Source: Cyanobium sp. CACIAM 14
GTDB taxonomy: Bacteria; Cyanobacteriota; Cyanobacteriia; PCC-6307; Cyanobiaceae
Direction of reading: 5' to 3'
Assembly: GCA_000708525.1 (NCBI GenBank)
Contig: JMRP01000031.1
Span: 1 to 33,185 of the forward strand
Length of the DNA stretch: 33,185 nucleotides
This document shows positions 26,979-33,185 of the stretch, piece after piece (the first letter of the stretch is position 1; the number at the start of each line of letters is the position of its first letter). Made by a program: the position numbers and the translations under genes. The notes under the pieces are model-generated. The model was not told where the DNA came from, ran no database searches, and was given only the letters and a program-made list of their open reading frames with translations.

Positions 26979-27305
26979 TCACAGGCGCGACATCGCGGCG
27001 ATCTTGTTGAGTTTCTCCCGATCCAGTCCCTCCAGTTCCTCCATCTGCAGCAGGCCATCCTTCACCAGACTGGCGAAGACGAAGAGCAGACCTGGAAGAC
27101 GAAAATCGAATCGTCCCTCGATCTCATGGCGCTGAATGCTCAGGAAGTCGTGAAGTTTCCAGCACTCCTCCGCACACTCGATGCGACTGGCATGGGCCTG
27201 AACAGCCCGGATGATCCCGGCGACGGCTCTGGCGTGGGCCTGATCGAAAGCACGACGAGCGATCTGCTGCTCGAGCTCCGTCCAGCCCGCCACCACAGTC
27301 CCCAT
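26979..27305 (-). CDS. frp: Fluorescence recovery protein
   Basis: 108 residues from ATG 27305. FRP binds the active red form of OCP, speeds its return to the orange form and detaches it from the phycobilisome. The diagnostic stretch ECWKLHDFLSIQRHEIEG contains Trp49, His52, Asp53 and Arg59, matching the functionally important Trp50, His53, Asp54 and Arg60 of the Synechocystis protein. LLFVFASLVKDGLLQMEELE and KLNKIAAMSRL complete the helical domain. The start is 5 bases after the crtW stop, so it is part of the ocp-crtW-frp unit. The longer open frame upstream is antisense-like and overlaps crtW. Confidence 0.96.
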   Translation of the reverse strand: MGTVVAGWTELEQQIARRAFDQAHARAVAGIIRAVQAHASRIECAEECWKLHDFLSIQRHEIEGRFDFRLPGLLFVFASLVKDGLLQMEELEGLDREKLNKIAAMSRL

Positions 27306-27310
27306 GGGTC

Positions 27311-28147
27311 TCACCAAACCAGTTTCGACACTAACGCGCGCCCCGAAGCCGGCGCGAGCCGTTCTTCGGGGCCATGACGGAACATCAACAGCCGTCTCAC
27401 CCTTGGCAACAGAAACCAGGGCACGGACGGGTAGGCATGGTGCTCGCGGTGGTAGCCGAAGTGATAGCAGGCGAGCAGGGAGAGAAAAGGGCGATAGGGC
27501 AGGCTTCTGACGCCCGCGACGGGATCGCCCGCGGCTTCGCTGGAGAGCCCGTCGGGACGGTGGGGGAGATAGGTGCCGAACAGGAAGAGCTGCAGCGAAC
27601 TCAGCACCAGCGGCAGGATCCAGAACAGGGGAAGATTGAGGATCCGCAGCGGATCCAGGCAGGCGAGAGCCACGGCCGCGCTCCCCCACACGAGCAGCAG
27701 CCTGATCAGCTGAGCGGCGGAAAGGTAACGGCCCATGAACCGCAGGTACCACAGCACCAGCCCCTGACCGCTGGGGGAGCGGAAGTCGGGATCGCGGCCA
27801 GTGCCCGGGCAGCGGTGGTGACGGAGATGGTGACGCCGGCAGGGCCCGTAGGGCAGGGCGGCATAGCACTGCAAGGCCAGTCGGCCGAGCCGGTCGTTGA
27901 GGTCCCGCCGGCCCGGCACCAGCGTCCGATGCATGGCGTCATGGCCGACGATGAACAGCCCCGTCTGCAGGAACGTGCGCAGAGCCACGGCCAGCAGCGG
28001 AAGCAGGGGAGGCCATCGGGCCAGATCCACCAGCAGCAGGCCCAGCAGGCTGATCAACCAGCCAAGGAAGATGAGCATCCCCAGCCAGAAGCCCCGACCC
28101 AGACTTTGCCGGGCCGGGGACAGGAGCGGGTCGAAGGGCGCCCTCAC
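27311..28147 (-). CDS. crtW: Beta-carotene ketolase, CrtW type
   Basis: 278 residues from a GTG at 28147. It belongs to the membrane di-iron fatty-acid-hydroxylase-like family, with His boxes HDAMH, HHLRHH and HREHH, and the CrtW-like blocks RTFLQTGLFIVGHDAMHRTL, LPYGPCRRHHLRHH and FGTYLPHRP. It has four or so membrane segments. CrtW adds 4-keto groups to beta-carotene, giving echinenone and canthaxanthin, the ketocarotenoids that OCP needs. Its position between ocp and frp strongly supports this. A desaturase function is the alternative but less likely. Confidence 0.93.
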   Translation of the reverse strand: MRAPFDPLLSPARQSLGRGFWLGMLIFLGWLISLLGLLLVDLARWPPLLPLLAVALRTFLQTGLFIVGHDAMHRTLVPGRRDLNDRLGRLALQCYAALPYGPCRRHHLRHHRCPGTGRDPDFRSPSGQGLVLWYLRFMGRYLSAAQLIRLLLVWGSAAVALACLDPLRILNLPLFWILPLVLSSLQLFLFGTYLPHRPDGLSSEAAGDPVAGVRSLPYRPFLSLLACYHFGYHREHHAYPSVPWFLLPRVRRLLMFRHGPEERLAPASGRALVSKLVW

Positions 28148-28184
28148 GGTGTGACGCAGGACGCCGCAGCGGCTGGTGATGGGA

Positions 28185-29141
28185 TCAGCGGGCGAACTTG
28201 AGCAGTTCGGCCGGAGAGGCCAGCAGATCGATCGCCACGAAATAGATCTTCCCGGCGGGATCCAGGAGGAAGCGCCAGGCCACGTTCATGCCGACACCGG
28301 CCCCGAACCAGGGGGTCTGGACCTTGCCGGTGACCTTGATCTGGGTGAAGCCCCCTTCGGTGGGCTCGCTCACGCCCCGCTCCGGCAGGAGCTTCAGGTT
28401 CTGGCAGTCCTCACGGAAGAAGCGCAGCACGGCGTCGGTGCCGACGATCGGGCGCTGGAAGGGCGGCTGGAGGGCGCCGTCGGGGAGGAAGAGCTCGATC
28501 AGCCGGTCGAAGTCGTTGGCATTGAGCAGATCCATGTAGGCCAGGATCGTCGGGTTGTCGATCCCTTCGATCGACACCTTGCTGCGCTGCTCAGGGGCGG
28601 TGGGCAGCACGATCGGCTCGGCAACGCGCTGGGAGCCGTCCACCTTTGCGGGATCGAAGCCCATGTCGACCACGAAGTTGCGCAGCACCGTGATCTGCTG
28701 CCCCGCCTCGATGGTCCGCAGCGAGGAGAGCACGGACGCGGCGTTGGCCGAAAGCTGGTAGCCCTCGGGGATGGGAGCGACGATCCCTTCCTCCATCCAC
28801 ACGCCCAGCTGGTACCAGAAGCCGAGCTTGATGTTCACCGACCAGATGGCGTAGGTGCGGCCGATCTCGGTGTCGGCCCGGTTGGCCAGATCGACCATCA
28901 CCTGGCTCTGCTCGGGGAAGGACATCGCCTTGATCCGATTGAGCACGGGCTCGGCGAACTGCATGCGGGCCGCACCGGGAGCCGCGATGGTGATGGTCTT
29001 GCCCATCTCCAGGTAGGCGTACCAGATGAGGGCGAGCTGATCCTCGGCGCTGAGCAGGTCGTAGCGGGCGGTGAGGGCGGGCACCGCATCGGCCGAGAGG
29101 GTGTCCGGAAAGATCTGAGCCGCCTTCTCAAGGGTGAACAT
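28185..29141 (-). CDS. Orange carotenoid protein (OCP1-like)
   Basis: 318 residues, full length, with a helical N-domain and an NTF2-like C-domain. It senses blue-green light through a ketocarotenoid and quenches phycobilisome energy. Key residues are present with a shift of 0 to 1 from Synechocystis numbering: Tyr43 (LIWYAYLEMG), Trp109-Tyr110 (GFWYQLGVW), Arg154 (VLRNFVVDMG), Tyr202 (ILAYMDLLN), Glu244 and Trp289 (NVAWRFLLD). The salt-bridge and carotenoid hydrogen-bond positions are therefore intact. A GGAGG ribosome site lies 9 bases before the ATG. The presence of frp next door fits the FRP-dependent OCP1 type. Confidence 0.97.
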   Translation of the reverse strand: MFTLEKAAQIFPDTLSADAVPALTARYDLLSAEDQLALIWYAYLEMGKTITIAAPGAARMQFAEPVLNRIKAMSFPEQSQVMVDLANRADTEIGRTYAIWSVNIKLGFWYQLGVWMEEGIVAPIPEGYQLSANAASVLSSLRTIEAGQQITVLRNFVVDMGFDPAKVDGSQRVAEPIVLPTAPEQRSKVSIEGIDNPTILAYMDLLNANDFDRLIELFLPDGALQPPFQRPIVGTDAVLRFFREDCQNLKLLPERGVSEPTEGGFTQIKVTGKVQTPWFGAGVGMNVAWRFLLDPAGKIYFVAIDLLASPAELLKFAR

Positions 29142-29191
29142 GGATGGAGCCTCCGAAAGTCAAGCGGTCTTTACAAAACATAAAGCACGGT

Positions 29192-29212
29192 GGAGCCGGC
29201 GGGGCCGACTCC
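29192..29212 (-). promoter_or_regulatory. Hairpin between cpcL and ocp
   Basis: Stem GGAGTCGGC / GCCGGCTCC (9 bp, one G-T pair) with a 3-base loop on the minus strand, about 50 bases before the ocp start. A T-rich stretch (GCTTTATGTTTTGT) starts 5 bases later. It may be a terminator of cpcL or a regulatory element. The plus-strand view of the T-rich part reads TTTACAAA, one HLR1-like half-site. Confidence 0.35.
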
Positions 29213-29296
29213 TTCTGCTTCCACCCCAGGCAAGCACGATCCGGTAGCTGGCCTCACACCAGCCGATCCAGCGAGGTGCTTTCGATCACAGGATCC

Positions 29297-30067
29297 TCAG
29301 CCGCCCCAGCCGGTGCTGAGCATCGCGGCGGCCGTCCAGAGCACGAAGCCCGTGAGGAGGAACCCGCCGGTGGCCACCACGCCCTGCCAGATCTGGCGGG
29401 CCAGGGGGGACGGCTGATCCCTCAGCCAGGCGGGGCGGGGGCTGCCCGGAGTCCAGGGACTGGAGCCGCGTGGAGCCCGGCGGTGGCTGACGTCCCGCCA
29501 GCGGGCGTCGTAGCGGGGTGCCTGCTGGTTGAAGGGCAGGGCTCCATGCGGCCGGCCCGGCAGCACCCTGGATCGCTGGTACGGCACCGTGTCGTTGCCG
29601 AACGCCTCGAGATACTCCGGGGAATCGAGGAGGGTGTCGACCAGGGAGGCAAGGCCACGCTGGGCGATCAGGATCGAGTAGGAGATGCGCTCCTGATCGC
29701 CGTACACGGGCCGCCCGAGGACCCTTCCCACCAGTTGCTCAACGAGCCGGTAGTTGCTGTTGCAGTTATAGAAACCCTCGCGGAATCGCCTGGAGAGCAA
29801 CAAACCCCGGATGAATTCCCTGACGGTGATCTGGCCGCGTCGCAGCTGGGACTCCAGCACGACATCGCGATCCGCCTTGAAGGCATGAAAGTAGATCTGA
29901 CGGTAAGCCTGTTCGATCTGATCCTCCAGACCTGGGCGAGCCTTGGTGTCGGTGCGGGTCTGAAGTGCGGGAACAACCTGGCGGCTGGATTCCTCGTTGC
30001 CGAGAGTGAAACTGGGCACCCTCGCATTGATGCTCAGGGGTTTGGCGGCGAGCAGGGGGAGGGCCAT
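29297..30067 (-). CDS. cpcL: Phycobilisome rod linker CpcL (CpcG2-type) with C-terminal membrane helix
   Basis: 256 residues from ATG 30067 (MALPLLAAKPLSINARVPSF, the CpcG-type start). The PBS linker domain spans about residues 46-170 (IEQAYRQIYFHAFKADRDV, LRRGQITVREFIRGLLLSRR, FREGFYNCNSNYRLVEQLVG, SILIAQRGLASLVDTLLDSP). After a basic Pro-rich linker, residues about 226-250 (IWQGVVATGGFLLTGFVLW) form a hydrophobic helix. This C-terminal helix is what separates CpcL from CpcG1: it anchors a rod-only phycobilisome to the thylakoid and to photosystem I. It sits upstream of ocp on the same strand, 155 bases apart. Confidence 0.9.
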   Translation of the reverse strand: MALPLLAAKPLSINARVPSFTLGNEESSRQVVPALQTRTDTKARPGLEDQIEQAYRQIYFHAFKADRDVVLESQLRRGQITVREFIRGLLLSRRFREGFYNCNSNYRLVEQLVGRVLGRPVYGDQERISYSILIAQRGLASLVDTLLDSPEYLEAFGNDTVPYQRSRVLPGRPHGALPFNQQAPRYDARWRDVSHRRAPRGSSPWTPGSPRPAWLRDQPSPLARQIWQGVVATGGFLLTGFVLWTAAAMLSTGWGG

Positions 30068-30138
30068 GGGAATCGTTGCGCTACGCCCCGAGAAGGTACA
30101 CGTCGGGTGCGTGCCTCCCGGAGGCTGGACCCGATTCC

Positions 30139-30468
30139 TCACATTGCTTCACTGATCTGGCCCGCAAGAGGCGTCAAGGCCGCGGACTCCTGCAGCCGTG
30201 GCACGGGCAGATCGGAAGGATCGCACTCGATTCTCAGCGCCCTTTCGAGTGTCTGGTTGCGATAGTTCCTCAGGCAGTACTTGCAACCTCCCGTTGTCTG
30301 GAGATGTCGCTCCGGGGTGATCACGATCTCTCGGACAGGATGATCCTTGCAGCGGATCCTGATGGGGCTGCGATAGCTCCGGTAGACCACTTCCGAATAA
30401 TCGTATCTGGCTCCGAATCTGGACAGCGCTCTCTCCAGGAAGGTGGCTTCATCGATTCGAGAACCCAT
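30139..30468 (-). CDS. DUF723-like zinc-finger protein
   Basis: 109 residues from ATG 30468. The core FLERALSRFGARYDYSEVVY followed by SPIRIRCKDHPVREIVITPE and LQTTGGCKYC resembles DUF723-type domains (F...KYDYSxVxY...I.C..H....P..HL...GC..C), which occur in phage and homing-endonuclease proteins as nucleic-acid-binding modules. The Cys of RCKDH, the His and the CKYC pair could bind zinc. It ends 71 bases upstream of cpcL on the same strand. Function is unknown. Confidence 0.7.
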   Translation of the reverse strand: MGSRIDEATFLERALSRFGARYDYSEVVYRSYRSPIRIRCKDHPVREIVITPERHLQTTGGCKYCLRNYRNQTLERALRIECDPSDLPVPRLQESAALTPLAGQISEAM

Positions 30469-30801
30469 CGCTCAGAGCCGTTGATCGTGAGGCGGAATTC
30501 CGGTCCGCAGGAACGCTCTCTCCCCTGGAAGCCTGAGAAGACATTGCCTGAGAAAGACCATGGCCCTGACGAGATGGCGGAAACGCCGGGAGGGAGCCCC
30601 GAAGGTGGGGAGATGCTGGCGTGCAGGTGGCACTGAGCAGATGCCGGTGAGCAGGTGCTGGTGAGCAGATGCCCGTGCGGATCCCGTGGCCGTGACCGGA
30701 ATGAAAGCGTAGGGGGATCCGATCCCCAGCAGCGGGGCCGCGCTCCGTCACGAAGGGATTCTCCACACTCCGCACCCCCCCGCCAGGGGGCGGACGTCAG
30801 G
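30469..30801. other. Intergenic region without a supported gene
   Basis: 333 bases between the divergent DUF723-like gene and the small membrane protein. It contains three 14-bp tandem units (30634-30675), and a second direct repeat, GCCTGAGAA, near 30531-30555. Open frames here have shadow-like composition. Promoters for both neighbours must lie here, but none is clear. Confidence 0.5.
30634..30675 (+). repeat. Three imperfect 14-bp tandem repeats
   Basis: Units TGAGCAGATGCCGG, TGAGCAGGTGCTGG and TGAGCAGATGCCCG follow each other without spacer. They differ at one to two positions from the consensus. Their even spacing and lack of spacers rule out a CRISPR array. Confidence 0.85.
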
Positions 30802-31080
30802 ATGGAATCACCTCCCCCTTCCGCGCCCATGCTGCCGCCTCCGCCCTGTCCTCTCTGCCCCTTCACGGCGGCCTCCCTGACCGGGCTCAAGGCCACGGTG
30901 CTGCTGCTGCTGGTGCTGCTGATCAAGGCGAGGCTCCAGATCAGGTTCTTCTCGGCGCTGGGGGTGCTGCTGTTGCTGCTGCAGACCGTGGCGGTCCTGG
31001 CGGCGGGCGGACTGGCCGGCACGGCCCTGCTGGCAGCGCTGGCCAGCGGCTGGATCGGCCGCCGCGCTCCCCAGGCCTGA
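30802..31080 (+). CDS. Hypothetical small membrane protein
   Basis: 92 residues from ATG 30802 (AGG just upstream), or 83 from ATG 30829. A Pro-rich N-terminus with CPLC is followed by two hydrophobic segments (LKATVLLLLVLLIKARLQI and FFSALGVLLLLLQTVAVLAA) and a short basic tail. The CPLC pair could bind metal or form a disulfide. No family is recognised. It is convergent with the transglutaminase-like gene at 31108. Confidence 0.6.
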   Translation: MESPPPSAPMLPPPPCPLCPFTAASLTGLKATVLLLLVLLIKARLQIRFFSALGVLLLLLQTVAVLAAGGLAGTALLAALASGWIGRRAPQA

Positions 31081-31107
31081 GCATCGCGGGCCTGAGCATC
31101 CTGGAGC

Positions 31108-31953
31108 TCAGGCCGGCAGGGCTTGCGAGGCAGCCACCTCCTGGGTCGGTGCCAGGGTCTCGGTGATCACGCGGAAGCCCGTGAGCTGGTGGTCGCCGAA
31201 GGAGCGCAGGAACGGCACATCCGCCGCATCCCGCCCCCGGGCGATCAGCACCCTTCCGATTCTCGGCACGTTGTGGCGGGGATCGAAGACATACCAGCGA
31301 TCCTGCAGATAGGCCTCGAACCAGGAGGAGTAATCCACCGGCTCCGGCTGGGGCGTCACGCCCGTGTAGCCCAGGTAGCCGGTGCAGTAACGCGCCGGGA
31401 TGTTGAGGCAGCGGCAGAGGCTGATGCCGAGATGGGCGAAGTCTCGGCAGACGCCATGCCCCTCCCGCAGGGCGTCGTGGGCGGTCTTGTCGCTGCGGGC
31501 GCCGCCGTAGTCGAAGCGGAGCTGTTCATGCACCCAGTCGCAGATGGCCTGCACGCGCTGCCAGCCCGCCGGAACGCTGCCGAAGCGGCCCCAGGCCACC
31601 TGGGCGAGGCGGTCGGTGTCGCAGTAACGGCTGGGATTGAGATAGGGGTAGGTGTCGATCGGCAGCGCCGCCACCGGACACTCGCCGATCCCCGGCGCCA
31701 CGGGATCGGAGCAGCCGTCATCGGCCACCACCACCTCGAAGGCCAGGGTGGTTGTGCCGGCGGAGGCCATGAACCGGCAGGCCCGGTTGCCCTCCGCGTC
31801 GGTGAGGACCTCGGCGATCCGATCGGGACTGAGCCACAGCCGCTCGGGACCCCGGCGATCCCCCAGCCGGGAGGCATGCGGATGCACCAGGGCCAGCACC
31901 GGGGTGGGGGCCCAACAGGAGAGAGTCAGTTCGCAGCCGAGCCGGATCAGCAT
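31108..31953 (-). CDS. Transglutaminase-like protein, second in the window
   Basis: 281 residues from ATG 31953. The N-terminal domain begins IRLGCELTLSCWAPTPVLAL. The catalytic core has Cys in GHGVCRDFAHLGISLCRCLN, followed by PARYCTGYLGYTGV. The His region reads VDYSSWFEAYLQDRWYVFDP, with Ser where many members have His (HAW); the Asp of FDPRHN and the IGRVLIARGRDAADV tail are typical of a bacterial subfamily. The Ser variant occurs, as I recall, in that subfamily, so it may not mean loss of function. A longer open frame upstream is a shadow. The other transglutaminase-like gene (25398) is only distantly similar. Confidence 0.88.
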   Translation of the reverse strand: MLIRLGCELTLSCWAPTPVLALVHPHASRLGDRRGPERLWLSPDRIAEVLTDAEGNRACRFMASAGTTTLAFEVVVADDGCSDPVAPGIGECPVAALPIDTYPYLNPSRYCDTDRLAQVAWGRFGSVPAGWQRVQAICDWVHEQLRFDYGGARSDKTAHDALREGHGVCRDFAHLGISLCRCLNIPARYCTGYLGYTGVTPQPEPVDYSSWFEAYLQDRWYVFDPRHNVPRIGRVLIARGRDAADVPFLRSFGDHQLTGFRVITETLAPTQEVAASQALPA

Positions 31954-32113
31954 GGGTCTGGCGTGGGGGAGAGGCACCACCCTGGGGGCGGAGGCTGGCC
32001 CAGGACAGGGAAACCGCGGTGCCAGGACAAGCCTGTCACCAGATCCGCCCGGGAAGAGCCCACAAGCGCTGGGGAGGAGACCGGAAGCCTGGCGGCGAGC
32101 CCCGACGCCTGCT

Positions 32114-32127
32114 AGTACAGATATACT
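32114..32127 (+). promoter_or_regulatory. LexA-box-like palindrome overlapping a -10 element
   Basis: The 14-mer AGTACAGATATACT fits the cyanobacterial LexA box (RGTACNNNDGTWCB) with one mismatch and has the inverted repeat AGTA...TACT. Its right half contains TATACT, a good -10 hexamer, 12 bases before the ATG at 32140. Binding here would occlude the promoter or start site. Confidence 0.4.
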
Positions 32128-32139
32128 CATTCTCCGGCC

Positions 32140-32400
32140 ATGTCCCTCGCCGTTCCCCGCCACGACGCCCTGGAGGCCTGGCCCTACCTGGGGCCGGATC
32201 AGCTGCTCCCCAGCCGCAGTCGCCGCGTCTGTCTCACCTGCCACTGGTTCCGCCACCACATCGGCGCCGACGGGGTACCCCTGCTCAGCTGTCAATGGCA
32301 TCGCCAGCTGATCAGCCATGGCGACCATCTCACCCATCGCTGCCCCAGCTGGAGCGACCCCGGCGCCTGCGGCCACGGATGGTGTCCGGAAGCGGCCTGA
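32140..32400 (+). CDS. Small Cys/His-rich cyanobacterial protein
   Basis: 86 residues. Conserved-looking segments are VCLTCHWFRHHIGADGVPLL, SCQWHRQLISHGDHLTHRC and CGHGWCPEAA. Seven Cys and nine His in a small soluble protein indicate a metal-binding or redox role, probably zinc. I recognise this as a short family found in marine and freshwater picocyanobacteria, without a known function; homologues have sometimes been mislabelled galactose oxidase. It has no signal peptide. A LexA-like palindrome lies 12 bases upstream. Confidence 0.8.
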   Translation: MSLAVPRHDALEAWPYLGPDQLLPSRSRRVCLTCHWFRHHIGADGVPLLSCQWHRQLISHGDHLTHRCPSWSDPGACGHGWCPEAA

Positions 32401-32458
32401 GCCGGCGCGCCCGGCCGGAGGCGCTGGATAGGGTGAGAGGCACCCCTCGAGCCGCCGC

Positions 32459-33185
32459 ATGGCCATCGTCCGCGCGCAGGGGCTCGGCAAGACCTACCGG
32501 GTGGCCGACAAGCAGCCCGGCCTCGCCGGCACCCTGCGCCACTTCGTGAACCGCCGTGAGCGCTCGATCCGGGCCGTGGAGGATGTGAGCTTCTCGATCG
32601 AACCGGGGGAGTTCGTCGGCTTCCTGGGGGCCAACGGCGCCGGCAAGACCACCACCCTCAAGATGCTCACCGGGCTGATCCACCCCAGCAGCGGCACGGT
32701 GGAGGTGGCCGGCTTCGAGCCCCAGCGCCGCCGGGCCGACTTCCTCGGCCGGATCACCCTGGTGATGGGGCAGAAGCAGCAGCTGATCTGGGATCTGCCA
32801 CCGCTGGATTCCCTGCGGGTCAACGGCGCCATCTACGGCATCGAGCCGGCGGAGAGCCGCCGGCGCATCGCCGAGCTGGCGGAGATGCTCGAGCTGGGCG
32901 ACGAACTGCGGCGGCCGGTGCGCAAGCTCTCCCTGGGGCAGCGGATGAAAGCGGAACTGCTGGCCGCCCTGCTGCACCGACCGGACGTGCTCTTCCTCGA
33001 CGAGCCCACGCTGGGTCTGGACGTGAACGCCCAGGCCCGGGTGCGCAGCTTCCTGGCCGACTACAACCGCCGGTTCGGTGCCACCGTGCTGCTCACCAGC
33101 CACTACATGGCCGACATCACCGCCCTCTGCCCGAGAGTGCTGCTGATCCACGAAGGCCGGCTGTTCTATGACGGCTCCCTGGAGA
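32459..33185 (+). CDS. ABC-2 type transporter ATPase, 3' end missing
   Basis: The first 242 residues of an ATP-binding subunit that leaves the window at the right edge. Walker A is GANGAGKTTT (about residue 58), signature LSLGQRMKAELLAALL (about 157), Walker B VLFLDEPTLGLD (about 178), and the switch His is in LLTSHYMAD. The opening (VRAQGLGKTYRVADKQPGL) and GLIHPSSGTVEVAG match the ABC-2 export ATPases found with two DUF990/ABC2_membrane_6-type permeases in cyanobacteria. The permeases should follow to the right. The substrate is unknown. Confidence 0.92.
   Translation, partial: MAIVRAQGLGKTYRVADKQPGLAGTLRHFVNRRERSIRAVEDVSFSIEPGEFVGFLGANGAGKTTTLKMLTGLIHPSSGTVEVAGFEPQRRRADFLGRITLVMGQKQQLIWDLPPLDSLRVNGAIYGIEPAESRRRIAELAEMLELGDELRRPVRKLSLGQRMKAELLAALLHRPDVLFLDEPTLGLDVNAQARVRSFLADYNRRFGATVLLTSHYMADITALCPRVLLIHEGRLFYDGSLE

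Noticed and set aside
27311..28147. CrtW as a fatty-acid desaturase
   Set aside because: The His boxes are shared, but the LPYGPCRRHH region, the length and the position between ocp and frp favour the ketolase.
30634..30675. Tandem repeats as a CRISPR remnant
   Set aside because: The 14-bp units are contiguous with no spacers, and there are no cas genes.

Overview
The window looks like the chromosome of a high-GC picocyanobacterium of the Cyanobium / Synechococcus type. The evidence is a set of cyanobacteria-restricted genes: orange carotenoid protein (OCP), fluorescence recovery protein (FRP), a phycobilisome rod linker, a high-light-inducible protein, a CGLD27/DUF1230 protein, and DUF2811, DUF3318, DUF3386 and DUF4912 proteins. 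Very high GC, dense packing of genes on both strands and several HIP1 octamers (GCGATCGC) agree with this. I saw no transposase, integrase, prophage gene or CRISPR array; the region reads as ordinary core and flexible chromosome.

Layout. 1-2.5 kb: the start of a DUF4912 gene, a zinc-ribbon membrane protein, a DUF985 cupin, and a UmuD-like protein that has lost both catalytic residues and sits behind a good LexA-box candidate. 2.5-5.5 kb (minus strand): arsM, folP, tpiA and an S4-domain protein, closely spaced. 5.5-7.6 kb (plus): an ABC exporter and a small DUF6447-like protein. 7.6-11.6 kb (minus): DUF3386 and carB. 11.7-14.5 kb (plus): DUF3318, rsfS, CGLD27, asparaginase, then initiator tRNA-Met and a terminator. 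14.6-17.5 kb (plus): an HExxH protein, a LOG-family protein, a GMC oxidoreductase, and a possible structured small RNA ending in a terminator. 17.5-22.5 kb: DUF2811, a long-form CbiX/SirB chelatase with a His-rich tail, an Hli protein, a ParB-like protein, a Rieske oxygenase of the pheophorbide a oxygenase type, a universal stress protein and a Nif11-domain protein. 22.7-26.4 kb: three secreted proteins (one extremely Gly-rich and repetitive), a conserved hypothetical and a transglutaminase-like protein.

26.4-30.5 kb (minus) is the most coherent functional block: cpcL, ocp, crtW and frp in transcription order, preceded by a DUF723-like gene and followed by a cold-type RRM RNA-binding protein. 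CrtW can make the ketocarotenoid that OCP carries, OCP quenches phycobilisomes in strong blue-green light, and FRP resets OCP. CpcL is the membrane-anchored linker of the photosystem I-associated phycobilisome rod. 30.8-33.2 kb: a small membrane protein, a second transglutaminase-like protein, a small Cys-rich protein with a second LexA-like palindrome just upstream, and the start of an ABC-2 type ATPase that runs off the window.

The most unusual observations are the apparently catalytically dead, orphan UmuD homologue with a LexA-like operator, a second LexA-like palindrome at nearly the same distance from the start of the Cys-rich protein gene, and the placement of cpcL directly upstream of the ocp-crtW-frp photoprotection genes.
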